Positions 7,864 to 16,164 of a stretch of DNA of 64,000 nucleotides are shown one piece after another (position 1 is the first letter of the stretch; the number at the start of each line of letters is the position of its first letter). The position numbers and the translations under genes are program-made. The notes beneath the pieces were generated by a model, which was given only the letters and a program-made list of their open reading frames with translations, was not told the DNA's origin and made no database searches. The stretch is from UBA8337 sp965221415 (lineage in GTDB: Bacteria; Pseudomonadota; Alphaproteobacteria; RS24), in contig OZ244887.1 in NCBI GenBank assembly GCA_965221415.1, positions 310,001 to 374,000 of the forward strand. Direction: 5' to 3'.

Positions 7864-9303
7864 ATGAAATTTGTTCCGATTATCATTTCTGGCGGTGCAG
7901 GGTCGCGGCTCTGGCCTGCGTCGCGCCATCTCGCACCCAAGCCATTTATGGAAGTCGCAGGCAAGCCGCTATTAGCACATGCGCTTGAGCGTGCTTTGGT
8001 GGGACACGCAGATGAGGTGGTGATTGTCACCAATCAAGACCATCTGCATTTATCGCAAAAATTGCTGGCCGCTGAAGCACCGCATCTAAATGCGCATTAT
8101 GTGCTCGAGCCAATGGGTCGCAACACCGCGCCTGCGATTGCGCAAGCTGTGCATCATGTGATGGATGCCTTCGGGGCTGATACGCATTGCCTTGTTTTGC
8201 CCGCCGACCACATCGTGACCGATTTAGAGGCGTTTCAAGCTGCCGCAGAAAAATCTGCCGATATCGCTAACGAGACAGCACTGATTACTTTCGGCGTTGT
8301 GCCAACAGCACCCGACACGGGGTATGGGTATATCGAAGTCGCCGAGGCAGGAACAACGCCTGCGCCCGTGCGCCAATTTGTCGAAAAACCCGATGCCCCA
8401 ACCGCGCAGGAATATCTTGCGTCAGGGCGTCATTTTTGGAATAGCGGGATGTTTTATTTCACCGCCAAAGCGATGGCGGCGGCATTGCAAAGCACTGCCG
8501 ATGAGGTTTGGACGCGCTCGCTTGCGTGCTTTATGGCAAGCACCTGTGAGGCGGGTGTGCGGCGTTTCGATGAGGCCGCGTTTATGGCACAGCCTGATAT
8601 CAGTATTGATTATGCGGTGTTCGAGAAAGCCGATAATGTGATGGTTGTGCCTGCGGGCTTCGGCTGGAGCGATGTCGGCACATGGGAGAGCGTTGCGGCG
8701 GCGCAAGACACAGACGCGGGCGGCAATAGCAGCGCAGGCATTAATGCTACGCGGCTGATGCAGGTCGAGACCAGCAACACGCATATTGAAAGTTTTAGTC
8801 AAAGCGAGAAAATGATTGCCACATTGGGGGTGGATAATTTGGTCGTCATTGATTTACCCGACACGCTGATGATTGCCAATCGGGCGCAAAGCCAAGAAGT
8901 AAAAGCATTCGTCGACCAGCTAAAGGCGGGCGATGCTTTTATGCAACAGACCACGCAATTACCAAATGTCGTGCAGCGTCCGTGGGGTACATATGCAACG
9001 CTAAAGCACGAGGATGGCTATCAGGTAAAGCGCATTACCGTGCATCCGGGCGAACAGTTGAGTTTGCAATATCACCATAAGCGCGCCGAGCATTGGGTGG
9101 TCGTGCAAGGCACGGGGCTGGTACAAATTGGCGATGCTCAATTGGAGACGACCATAGGCGAATATCGTTTTATCCCCTTGGGAGAAAAACATCGCCTAAC
9201 GAATATCGGCACAGATGAGCTTGTTCTCATCGAAGTGCAATGCGGCAGCTATTTAGGCGAAGATGATATCGTACGCCTAGAGGATGATTACGGACGGGCA
9301 TAA
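7864..9303 (+). CDS. manC: mannose-1-phosphate guanylyltransferase / mannose-6-phosphate isomerase
   Basis: The 479-residue two-domain enzyme makes GDP-mannose. The N-terminal nucleotidyltransferase domain has G-G-A-G-S-R-L-W-P-A-S-R with P-K at about residues 10-28 and F-V-E-K-P-D near 170. The C-terminal cupin (about 350-475) carries R-P-W-G-T-Y, Q-Y-H-H-K-R-A-E-H-W and P-L-G-E-K-H-R-L, the type II phosphomannose isomerase signature. The product feeds gmd and fcl about 17 kb downstream. It follows wbpA by 12 nt with an AAGG ribosome site. Confidence 0.95.
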   Translation: MKFVPIIISGGAGSRLWPASRHLAPKPFMEVAGKPLLAHALERALVGHADEVVIVTNQDHLHLSQKLLAAEAPHLNAHYVLEPMGRNTAPAIAQAVHHVMDAFGADTHCLVLPADHIVTDLEAFQAAAEKSADIANETALITFGVVPTAPDTGYGYIEVAEAGTTPAPVRQFVEKPDAPTAQEYLASGRHFWNSGMFYFTAKAMAAALQSTADEVWTRSLACFMASTCEAGVRRFDEAAFMAQPDISIDYAVFEKADNVMVVPAGFGWSDVGTWESVAAAQDTDAGGNSSAGINATRLMQVETSNTHIESFSQSEKMIATLGVDNLVVIDLPDTLMIANRAQSQEVKAFVDQLKAGDAFMQQTTQLPNVVQRPWGTYATLKHEDGYQVKRITVHPGEQLSLQYHHKRAEHWVVVQGTGLVQIGDAQLETTIGEYRFIPLGEKHRLTNIGTDELVLIEVQCGSYLGEDDIVRLEDDYGRA

Positions 9304-9319
9304 GCGGGGGAGAAATGAC

Positions 9320-10639
9320 GTGTTGTTTTTTACTGCGATATACAGAGAAATTGTTGCCCAACTTATAGGGTCAGATGCGCGTCGCGCGGCGAGTGCCAAT
9401 ATCGGTTGGATATTTTTCGACCGTGCTTTCCGTATGGGACTGGGCTTGCTGATTATTATCTGGATGGCGCGCCATTTAGGCCCTGAATTATTCGGTGAGT
9501 ATAATTTTGTGTTTTCGGTTGTCCTTATTTTGGCGGCGTTTACCAGTCTTGGGCTGCGCGACGTTGTCATACGTGAGATTGTGCGCGACCCAGAAAACAG
9601 AATCGAGATTTTGTCGGCAGCTTTTGCATCCATGTTCTTAGCCTCAAACCTATGCGTGCTGCTGATTTTATATATTAGCCATGCGGGTGCGTTCGAGGGG
9701 GCGCAAAGCATGACACTTATCGCGATTTTAAGTTTTACCTTGGTGTTTAAATCAACCGATGTGGTGCGCTTCTGGTTTGATGCGCATGTGCGCTCGAAAG
9801 TGACCATCATTGCCGAGAATATATTGTTTGTTTTCATGGCGACGGCGCGCATTTATCTCATTATGACGGGTGCGCCGTTGCGGGCTTTTATTTGGATGCT
9901 GGTCATTGAAGCAGGGCTGCTTTCTGTCGCTTTTATCTTTGTTCTCAAGCGCGATGCCCACGCAGCATTGGCATGGCGTACGCTACGCAATCAATATCCG
10001 CGCGCTAAAAAACTACTCACCCAAGCCTTCCCACTTCTTTTGGGCACTTTGAGCGTTTCGATTTATCTGCGCATTGACCAAGTTATGATGGGCGTGTTGC
10101 TCGACAAAGAACATGTAGGCATATACGCCGCCGCCGTGCGGCTCAGCGAATTATGGTATTTTGTGCCAATTGCCATTTGTGCGTCGGCTTTTCCAAGGCT
10201 CGTCAGCTTACGAGAGGAAAACCATGCGGCCTATATGCGCAATCTCAAAAAACTTTACGCTTTAATGTGGGCGATTTCGGCAGCAGCGATATTCGGCATT
10301 TACTTACTTGGCCAATTATTGGTCGAAGGTCTGTACGGTGTACAATATATCGCTGCCCATGAAATATTGATCATTCATATCTTGGGTGGGTTTTTTGTAG
10401 CTCTAGGACTGGTGCGTACAAGGTGGATTTTGGCTGAAGATTTGCAACGCTATAGCCTGTATTTTCTCAGCACTGGGATGTTTGTGAACATTATCGGTAA
10501 TTATTGGCTTATCCCTGTTTATGGCGGTATTGGCGCGGCTTATGCGACGGTTATCACGCAAGCCACAATCACAATTATCATGCCATTGCTGTTTAAACCA
10601 ACGCGCGTGTGCGTGGCTCATATGATGAAGCCATTTTGA
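9320..10639 (+). CDS. Wzx-type polysaccharide flippase
   Basis: The 439-residue protein is almost entirely hydrophobic helices (about 12 predicted by eye), with R-A-A-S-A-N-I-G-W near the N terminus and D-Q-V-M-M-G in the middle, as in the MOP/Wzx family. Wzx proteins flip undecaprenyl-linked oligosaccharides across the inner membrane. The frame is open from an ATG at 9284 inside manC. I prefer the GTG at 9320 because GGGGGAG lies 8 nt upstream and the longer form adds a charged leader. The locus also encodes an ABC exporter, so two export routes coexist. Confidence 0.85.
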   Translation: MLFFTAIYREIVAQLIGSDARRAASANIGWIFFDRAFRMGLGLLIIIWMARHLGPELFGEYNFVFSVVLILAAFTSLGLRDVVIREIVRDPENRIEILSAAFASMFLASNLCVLLILYISHAGAFEGAQSMTLIAILSFTLVFKSTDVVRFWFDAHVRSKVTIIAENILFVFMATARIYLIMTGAPLRAFIWMLVIEAGLLSVAFIFVLKRDAHAALAWRTLRNQYPRAKKLLTQAFPLLLGTLSVSIYLRIDQVMMGVLLDKEHVGIYAAAVRLSELWYFVPIAICASAFPRLVSLREENHAAYMRNLKKLYALMWAISAAAIFGIYLLGQLLVEGLYGVQYIAAHEILIIHILGGFFVALGLVRTRWILAEDLQRYSLYFLSTGMFVNIIGNYWLIPVYGGIGAAYATVITQATITIIMPLLFKPTRVCVAHMMKPF

Positions 10640-10659
10640 TGAGCGAGATATAGAAATTA

Positions 10660-11415
10660 ATGACGAAACATAAAATATCTATCCTGACCATTTGCTATCA
10701 AGCAGCCGACACTATTATCGGCACGCTAGAGACGATTGCCGCGCAAAATATCGAGGGTGTTGAGTGTTTGGTGCAAGACGGGAATTCGACCGACAATACC
10801 GCCGAACTTGTGACGACGTTTCCTCATGCGCGCTTTGTGTCGCAGCCCGATGCGGGCATCTACGATGCTCTAAACAAGGGCGTTGATGCGCTTAACGGTG
10901 ATATTATCGGACTGCTCCACGCGGGCGATTTTTATCCCAATAAGGGTGTGTTGGCGGCGGTGCAAAAGCAATTCGACGACAATGCCGATTTGGTTGGGGT
11001 GTATGGCGATTTACAATACGTTCACCAAAAAGATGCCGCGCGTGTTGTGCGCCATTGGAAGTCGAGTGTTTTCTCGCGCACCAAGCTCGCTTGTGGCTGG
11101 ATGCCCCCGCATCCTACATTGTTTTTGCGCAAAGAAGTTTACCAAGAGATTGGCGGTTTTGATACGCGGTATCGAATCTCGGCTGACTATGATTTTATTT
11201 TGCGTGTCTTTGACAAATATGGTACGCGCATCGCTTATATGCCGCAGGTATTGGTACATATGCGTAGCGGCGGGATTAGTAATTCAGGACTGAAAAATTT
11301 ATTCACCAAATCGAAGGAAGATTTTGTTATTGCCACACGTTTCAAGCTATTTGCGCCCCTCACTGTTTTTGGAAAGATTTTCTCCAAGGCACTGCAAATT
11401 CGCGTCTTTAGATGA
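10660..11415 (+). CDS. family 2 glycosyltransferase (WfgS/WcaA-like)
   Basis: The 251-residue GT-A enzyme has the family 2 pattern: S-I-L-T-I-C-Y near the N terminus, Q-D-G-N-S-T-D as the nucleotide-binding turn, P-D-A-G-I-Y-D-A-L-N-K-G, and H-A-G-D-F-Y in the position of the metal-binding DxD. This subgroup adds hexoses or amino sugars to O-antigen or colanic-acid type repeats; donor and acceptor cannot be read here. There is no transmembrane segment, so it would act at the cytoplasmic membrane face. The stop overlaps the next start in ATGA. Confidence 0.9.
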   Translation: MTKHKISILTICYQAADTIIGTLETIAAQNIEGVECLVQDGNSTDNTAELVTTFPHARFVSQPDAGIYDALNKGVDALNGDIIGLLHAGDFYPNKGVLAAVQKQFDDNADLVGVYGDLQYVHQKDAARVVRHWKSSVFSRTKLACGWMPPHPTLFLRKEVYQEIGGFDTRYRISADYDFILRVFDKYGTRIAYMPQVLVHMRSGGISNSGLKNLFTKSKEDFVIATRFKLFAPLTVFGKIFSKALQIRVFR

Positions 11416-12176
11416 TGCTTAATCCAATGCAAGATAATCTCATAACACACGCCCTGCGACGGCTTTTATTTCTATCAGCCATTTCGGCATGGCAATCAAT
11501 GCCGCGACTGGCCGCTTATCGAAACGCGTTCAGTGGCCAAAAGGCAGTCATATTGTGCAATGGGCCGAGCCTCAATCAGGTCGATTTTGATAGCTTAGAC
11601 GGCGTTTTCTGTTTTGGCCTGAACAAAATAAATCTGCTCTTTGAACGAACGCCCTTCAGACCCTCAGCTATTGTCGCGGTGAATAGGCTGGTGATTGAAC
11701 AAAATGCTGATTTCTATGAGCAGACAGATATTCCGGTTTTCTTAAATGGTATTCGTGCGCGCAGCCGTGTCGCTTTTCAGAACAATCATATCAATCTATG
11801 TTGTTTCGAAGGTGGGTTTAGCAAAAACCCGCAGCGTTTTGTCGCCCAAGGCGGCACGGTTACCTATGTGGCGCTTCAGCTGGCTTATTTTATGGGGTTT
11901 ACGCAAGTGGCACTGGTGGGGTGCGACCACGACTTCCCCGTTTCTGGGGTGCCGCATGAAACCTTGAGGGGAGAAAATGAAGACCAGAACCATTTCGATA
12001 GTCGGTATTTTGCAAATCAGGCTTGGCACGCACCAGATTTGGCAATGAGTGAGGCATCTTATGCAAAAGCGCGTCATGCTTTTGAGGCCGATGGCCGCCG
12101 CGTGGTTAATGCGTCAACTCATACAAAACTTGATATTTTTGAACGCATCTCTCTCGACGCATTTCTTGGACATTAG
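11412..12176 (+). CDS. MptE/DUF115-like protein of the polysaccharide locus
   Basis: The 254-residue protein carries the 6-hydroxymethylpterin pyrophosphokinase MptE-like (DUF115) core: C-N-G-P-S-L-N near residue 50, C-F-G-L-N-K-I, Q-G-G-T-V-T-Y-V-A-L-Q-L-A and V-G-C-D-H-D-F-P near residue 175. In bacteria this fold occurs in Maf-type motility-associated factors and related putative glycan transferases rather than in pterin synthesis. Its start overlaps the preceding glycosyltransferase stop (ATGA). A second copy of the fold is in the 1043-residue protein downstream. Function is inferred from fold and neighbours only. Confidence 0.7.
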   Translation: MMLNPMQDNLITHALRRLLFLSAISAWQSMPRLAAYRNAFSGQKAVILCNGPSLNQVDFDSLDGVFCFGLNKINLLFERTPFRPSAIVAVNRLVIEQNADFYEQTDIPVFLNGIRARSRVAFQNNHINLCCFEGGFSKNPQRFVAQGGTVTYVALQLAYFMGFTQVALVGCDHDFPVSGVPHETLRGENEDQNHFDSRYFANQAWHAPDLAMSEASYAKARHAFEADGRRVVNASTHTKLDIFERISLDAFLGH

Positions 12177-12211
12177 TTGGCAACCAAACAAAACATGGTT
12201 ATATTTCGCCC

Positions 12212-13000
12212 ATGTTATCTGTAATCCGCCTCGCCCGAGAATTCTGGTCTGAGAAATATGCCGTGTGGCATCTTTTCTTGCACGACGCTATCACCGAAAC
12301 GCGGGGGTCGCGTAGCTCTGTCGCGTGGAACATCATCCTCCCATTAGTGCCGCTTGGGTTCTATATTGCTCTATCGGTCATCAACGTATTTCCAGATGCC
12401 GACGGGATGAACCGTCTTACATTTGTCAGCATCGGCGTGACGCTATGGGTGCTGTTTGTGGGCTTCATCACCACGCCAATGAACGGATTAGAAGCCGCGC
12501 TGAAAAGTGCCGAAACATCCAGACTTTCGATTATTTCGCAGCTTTTTATCAAGCTCGGCAGGGTGATTGCAGACACTGTCGTAAGGGTTATTGCTGTGTG
12601 TGTTATTCTATGGGCATTCAGTCCCGATGTGGTGGCACTGAATTGGGTGTTCGTTTTAAATATCCTCATGGCCGTAATATGCTGCTTCGCCGTTGGCGTT
12701 TTCTTAGGCGTGCTCAACTTGCTTTCGGGGGATATCAGCCGCTTCATCGTCGTTAGCTTGCAATATGGCATATTCGTGTCTGGCGTGATTTTCCCCATAA
12801 CGCATCTTGGTTCGCTCGCTACCTTTTTTCAATATAACCCTCTTTTTATCGCCGTTGACAGCACGCGACAAATGATTGTGCTTGGCACATATACGCCAAG
12901 CCCCGCCTATTGGGGGCTTATTGCTTTGGGGCTTGTTGTTTTGCTTTGGACTGCCTCCATCCTTTGTATCCTGCGCGATGAATTGCGGGGACGGGTATGA
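12212..13000 (+). CDS. ABC-2 type polysaccharide exporter, permease
   Basis: The 262-residue membrane protein has about six hydrophobic helices and the layout of Wzm/KpsM/TagG permeases. A short cytoplasmic start (R-E-F-W-S-E-K-Y) is followed by R-G-S-R-S-S-V-A-W-N-I-I-L-P and a C-terminal P-L-F-I-A-V-D-S-T-R-Q segment. These permeases export lipid-linked polysaccharides with the adjacent ATPase, whose start overlaps its stop (ATGA). No strong Shine-Dalgarno is seen before the ATG. Confidence 0.88.
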   Translation: MLSVIRLAREFWSEKYAVWHLFLHDAITETRGSRSSVAWNIILPLVPLGFYIALSVINVFPDADGMNRLTFVSIGVTLWVLFVGFITTPMNGLEAALKSAETSRLSIISQLFIKLGRVIADTVVRVIAVCVILWAFSPDVVALNWVFVLNILMAVICCFAVGVFLGVLNLLSGDISRFIVVSLQYGIFVSGVIFPITHLGSLATFFQYNPLFIAVDSTRQMIVLGTYTPSPAYWGLIALGLVVLLWTASILCILRDELRGRV

Positions 13001-13779
13001 CAGAAACACTTATCAAGGCGGTTGGTCTGACGAAACGCTTCTCACGCGATGCGCATTATTCGCAAGCCGATGTTCGACGACGTGTCGCACACGCGCTTTT
13101 GGGACGTCGCGTGAAGCCGACAGAAACATTAGGCGAAACAGAGTTTTTTGCCGTTAAAAATCTCAACTTTGACGCACGCCGTGGCGAAGCCGTCGGCATA
13201 ATTGGTGAAAACGGTGCAGGCAAAACGACCTTGCTAAAGACGTTGGCGGGCATACTCGGCCCAGATTCGGGCGCTTTAGAGTCGCACGGTCGTATTGTCA
13301 CTTTGATGGATCTATCTAACGGGATGCAGGGAAATCTAAGCGGGCGCGAAAATATCTATGTGAAAGGAAGCCTTAACGGCCTGAGCCAAAAAGAAATTAG
13401 GCGGCACGAGGATGACATTATTCGTTTTTCTGAGCTTGAAGATGCTATCGACGCGCCTTTCAAAACATATTCTTCTGGTATGCGCATGCGGCTTGCTTTT
13501 GCGATTAACATCCACAGCGATGCTGATATTTTTCTGGTCGATGAAGTGCTTGCCGTTGGCGATTTTAAGTTTCGGCAAAAATGCATGGAGCATATGCAGA
13601 GGATTGCCAAATCAGTTGCATTGGTCATCGTGTCGCATTCAATGAATGATATTCTTCGATTTTGTAATAAATGCATTATTATCAAGGCTGGTGAGGCGAC
13701 CTATTTTGACGATGTAAACGAGGCGACTGCTGTTTATTCTGAAGCCAAAAATAAAGCCGCCCAGAGCAAAGAAAACTAG
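12997..13779 (+). CDS. ABC-2 type polysaccharide exporter, ATPase (Wzt/KpsT-like)
   Basis: The 260-residue ATPase has Walker A G-E-N-G-A-G-K-T-T near residue 70, the signature Y-S-S-G-M-R-M-R-L near 165 and Walker B D-I-F-L-V-D-E near 180, with the H-loop in V-S-H-S. It ends soon after the nucleotide-binding domain, so it lacks the C-terminal carbohydrate-binding domain found in O9a-type Wzt. By analogy it resembles KpsT/TagH exporters that do not check the chain end. It is translationally coupled to the permease. Confidence 0.9.
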   Translation: MTETLIKAVGLTKRFSRDAHYSQADVRRRVAHALLGRRVKPTETLGETEFFAVKNLNFDARRGEAVGIIGENGAGKTTLLKTLAGILGPDSGALESHGRIVTLMDLSNGMQGNLSGRENIYVKGSLNGLSQKEIRRHEDDIIRFSELEDAIDAPFKTYSSGMRMRLAFAINIHSDADIFLVDEVLAVGDFKFRQKCMEHMQRIAKSVALVIVSHSMNDILRFCNKCIIIKAGEATYFDDVNEATAVYSEAKNKAAQSKEN

Positions 13780-13783
13780 CGCT

Positions 13784-14599
13784 TTGCAAAACCGTACAAT
13801 CCATCAAGTTTCAGAGCATTGCAATGTTTTGGGCGAAGGGCTGTTGATACACGAAGGCAAGCCTTATTGGCTGGATATTGAAACGCGCGATGTATTTCTT
13901 AACCATCAGCGCATCAGGCTCGAGGACGACATTCCTTCGGTTATTTTTCAGGCGGATGAGACTGGCCTGCTGATAGGTACGCATCGCGGCATTAAAAAGC
14001 TATCGGGGGACAATCAATTATCCTTGGTTTGCGCACTGCCAGACCATGACCCTGAAAAATTCAGGCTGAATGATGGGTGCCTGTTGCGCGATGGCGCGTT
14101 GCTTGTCGGCTCGATGTCCCGCACAAACCCTGATGCGATGCCCGGGGCGATATATCGGCTTGATAAGACGGGGACTGTCACGCGGTTTGATTGGCCGTGT
14201 CATATTCCGAACAGTTTTGTCGAACTGCCAGATGGCGATGTCCTCATCAGCGATAGTTTGCGCCAAACTGTTTTTAAGGTTCAGCTTGATGGTGCGGATT
14301 TAAAAGCGACGGTTTGGTATCAAGCATCGGGTGCGGAGACGCCCGATGGCGGTTGCTTGCTGCCAAATGGTAATATTGCGCTGGCGATGTGGGATGGCGG
14401 GTGCGTGCGTATCTTCGATTTAGGCGGACGCATTGAAGACGATTTGCGTGTTCCCGTTTTGCGCCCAACGAATTGCAAATATGATGCCGCGTCGCAACAG
14501 CTGTTTTTGACATCGAGCAGCAGTGTTGCGGGGTCTGATGGTATGTGCGATAAGCCTTCTAAATCAGGTTATTTATTGTCGATTGCATTAGAAATATGA
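13784..14599 (+). CDS. SMP-30/gluconolactonase-family protein
   Basis: The 271-residue beta-propeller has the SMP-30 metal-site pattern: L-G-E-G near residue 16, F-R-L-N-D-G near residue 90 and V-L-I-S-D-S near residue 150. Members hydrolyse sugar lactones or related esters with a divalent metal. No signal peptide is seen, so it is cytoplasmic. The TTG start lies 4 nt after the ATPase stop; there is no better start, and the family needs the residues before L-G-E-G. The stop overlaps the next gene (ATGA). Its place at the head of a cytidylyltransferase/dehydrogenase/SDR module suggests it opens a lactone made from a sugar acid (inference). Confidence 0.8.
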   Translation: MQNRTIHQVSEHCNVLGEGLLIHEGKPYWLDIETRDVFLNHQRIRLEDDIPSVIFQADETGLLIGTHRGIKKLSGDNQLSLVCALPDHDPEKFRLNDGCLLRDGALLVGSMSRTNPDAMPGAIYRLDKTGTVTRFDWPCHIPNSFVELPDGDVLISDSLRQTVFKVQLDGADLKATVWYQASGAETPDGGCLLPNGNIALAMWDGGCVRIFDLGGRIEDDLRVPVLRPTNCKYDAASQQLFLTSSSSVAGSDGMCDKPSKSGYLLSIALEI

Positions 14600-15477
14600 A
14601 AGTTTCGATTATTATACGCACCTTGGATGAAGCTGCTTATTTACCCGAGTTGCTGTCGGGCATCCGCGCGCAAGTCTTTGATGGTGACATTGAGACTGTG
14701 ATTGTTGATAGCGGGTCAAGCGACGACACCTTAGCCATTGCAAAAGCGCATGAAGCGCGGATTACCTTTATTGAAAAGGAAGATTTCTCCTTTGGCCGTT
14801 CGCTGAATATAGGCTGTGCGTTTGCGACAGGCGAGATTCTTGTTTTTGTCAGTGGCCATTGTGTGCCGTGCGATACGCATTGGTTGTCGAAGCTTGTCGC
14901 AGCCTTAACGCCTGAAGAAAACGGTTATGTATATGGTCGCCAAATTGGTCGCGATACCACCCAGTTTAGCGAACGCCAAATATTCATGAAATATTTTCCA
15001 GACCACGCGAATGGTCACAATGCAGATTTCTTCTGCAATAATGCAAACGCGGCCATTCGGCGTGAGATATGGGAAAAATATCGCTTTGACGAGGGCGTCA
15101 CCGGATTAGAGGATATGGAACTCGCGCGGCGTTATGTAAATGATGGCGGACATATTGGCTATGTGCATGAGGCGGGGGTTTTTCACATTCACAATGAGAG
15201 CTTTTTACAGACGCGGTCGCGCTATGAACGCGAAGCGCTGGCTTTACAAAAAATCGCACCTGAGCTTTATTTATCGCTTAGCGAGGCGCTTCGTTTTTAT
15301 GTTGCGTCTGTTTTGCACGATGGGGGCGCAGCGCTCGAAGAAAAATGCTTCGTTGCGAATTTTGTATCCATTATACGCTTCCGCTTCGCCCAATATTGGG
15401 GAAGCTATAGGGGCAGCAAACGTATGCGGTTGCTTTCGCGCGAGACAAAGATGAATTATTTCTACCCCAAAGGATAA
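14596..15477 (+). CDS. family 2 glycosyltransferase
   Basis: The 293-residue GT-A protein starts K-V-S-I-I-I-R-T-L-D-E and has V-D-S-G-S-S-D-D-T at the nucleotide-binding turn, F-S-F-G-R-S-L-N and the variant S-G-H-C in the DxD region, then G-L-E-D-M-E-L-A-R-R as acceptor-side motif. It is coupled by ATGA to the lactonase-like gene and followed 4 nt on by the cytidylyltransferase, so it is the best candidate to use the activated sugar made by this module. Transferases of CMP-sugars belong to other families as a rule, so this link is tentative. Confidence 0.88.
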   Translation: MKVSIIIRTLDEAAYLPELLSGIRAQVFDGDIETVIVDSGSSDDTLAIAKAHEARITFIEKEDFSFGRSLNIGCAFATGEILVFVSGHCVPCDTHWLSKLVAALTPEENGYVYGRQIGRDTTQFSERQIFMKYFPDHANGHNADFFCNNANAAIRREIWEKYRFDEGVTGLEDMELARRYVNDGGHIGYVHEAGVFHIHNESFLQTRSRYEREALALQKIAPELYLSLSEALRFYVASVLHDGGAALEEKCFVANFVSIIRFRFAQYWGSYRGSKRMRLLSRETKMNYFYPKG

Positions 15478-15481
15478 CCCG

Positions 15482-16162
15482 ATGCCGTCGACGATTGCTT
15501 TATTGCCTATGAAGGCGAACAGCCAACGTGTGCTAGGCAAAAACTTTAGAGATTTTGCGGGCAAGCCGCTTTTTGCTTGGATATTGGATACATTATTATC
15601 GGTCGAAGAAATCGATAAAGTGGTTATCAATACAGATGCGCGCGCCGAGCTAGAGCAAGGCGGCATTCTAAAAAGCCCGCGTGTTGAGCTGCAGCAGCGT
15701 CCAGCTGAGCTGTGTGGCGATACGGTGTCGATGAATCTGATATTGCAACATGACGTGCAGCATAATCCGGCGGACACGTATCTGATGACCCATACGACCA
15801 ATCCGTTTTTGTCGCGCCAGACAATTATCAGCGCACTCGAAAAATATCGCAGCGGACAACAAAGCGGCTATGATAGCCTGTTCACGGTTGACCCTGTGCA
15901 GATGCGGTTTTATCGCGAAGATGTATCGCCTGTGAACCACGACCCAGACAATCTCATACAAACCCAAGACCTCGAATTATGGTTTGCTGAGAACTCTAAT
16001 TTGTATATTTTTTCAGCCGATAGTTTCGCCAAAACAAACGCTCGTATTGGTGAAAAGCCGATGCTGTTGCCGACGCCGAAATATGACTCTGTCGATATTG
16101 ATACAATGGAAGACTGGGATTTTGCTGAGGCTTTGGCGCATGCCCGAAAAGATGAGGTGTAA
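15482..16162 (+). CDS. CMP-sugar (acylneuraminate-type) cytidylyltransferase
   Basis: The 226-residue protein resembles CMP-N-acetylneuraminate synthetases (NeuA/PtmB). It has an N-terminal loop K-A-N-S-Q-R-V-L-G-K-N, G-K-P-L near residue 30, Q-R-P-A-E-L, H-T-T-N-P-F near residue 103 and a C-terminal S-V-D-I-D-T-M-E-D. The first loop is a variant of the classical R-x-G-S-K-x-x-x-x-K-N. The family joins CMP to the anomeric hydroxyl of 2-keto sugar acids (sialic, legionaminic, pseudaminic or Kdo type). No NeuB- or KdsA-type synthase is in the window, so the substrate is unknown. Start ATG is 4 nt after the preceding stop. Confidence 0.82.
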   Translation: MPSTIALLPMKANSQRVLGKNFRDFAGKPLFAWILDTLLSVEEIDKVVINTDARAELEQGGILKSPRVELQQRPAELCGDTVSMNLILQHDVQHNPADTYLMTHTTNPFLSRQTIISALEKYRSGQQSGYDSLFTVDPVQMRFYREDVSPVNHDPDNLIQTQDLELWFAENSNLYIFSADSFAKTNARIGEKPMLLPTPKYDSVDIDTMEDWDFAEALAHARKDEV

Positions 16163-16164
16163 AC

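Noticed and set aside
9284..9319. Longer flippase start at the ATG inside manC
   Set aside because: It lacks a ribosome site and adds a charged leader; the GTG at 9320 has GGGGGAG at proper spacing.
13784..14599. Reading the SMP-30 protein as a regulator or transporter subunit of the ABC pair
   Set aside because: Its metal-site motifs are intact, it has no signal peptide or DNA-binding motif, and it overlaps the downstream sugar-module genes instead.
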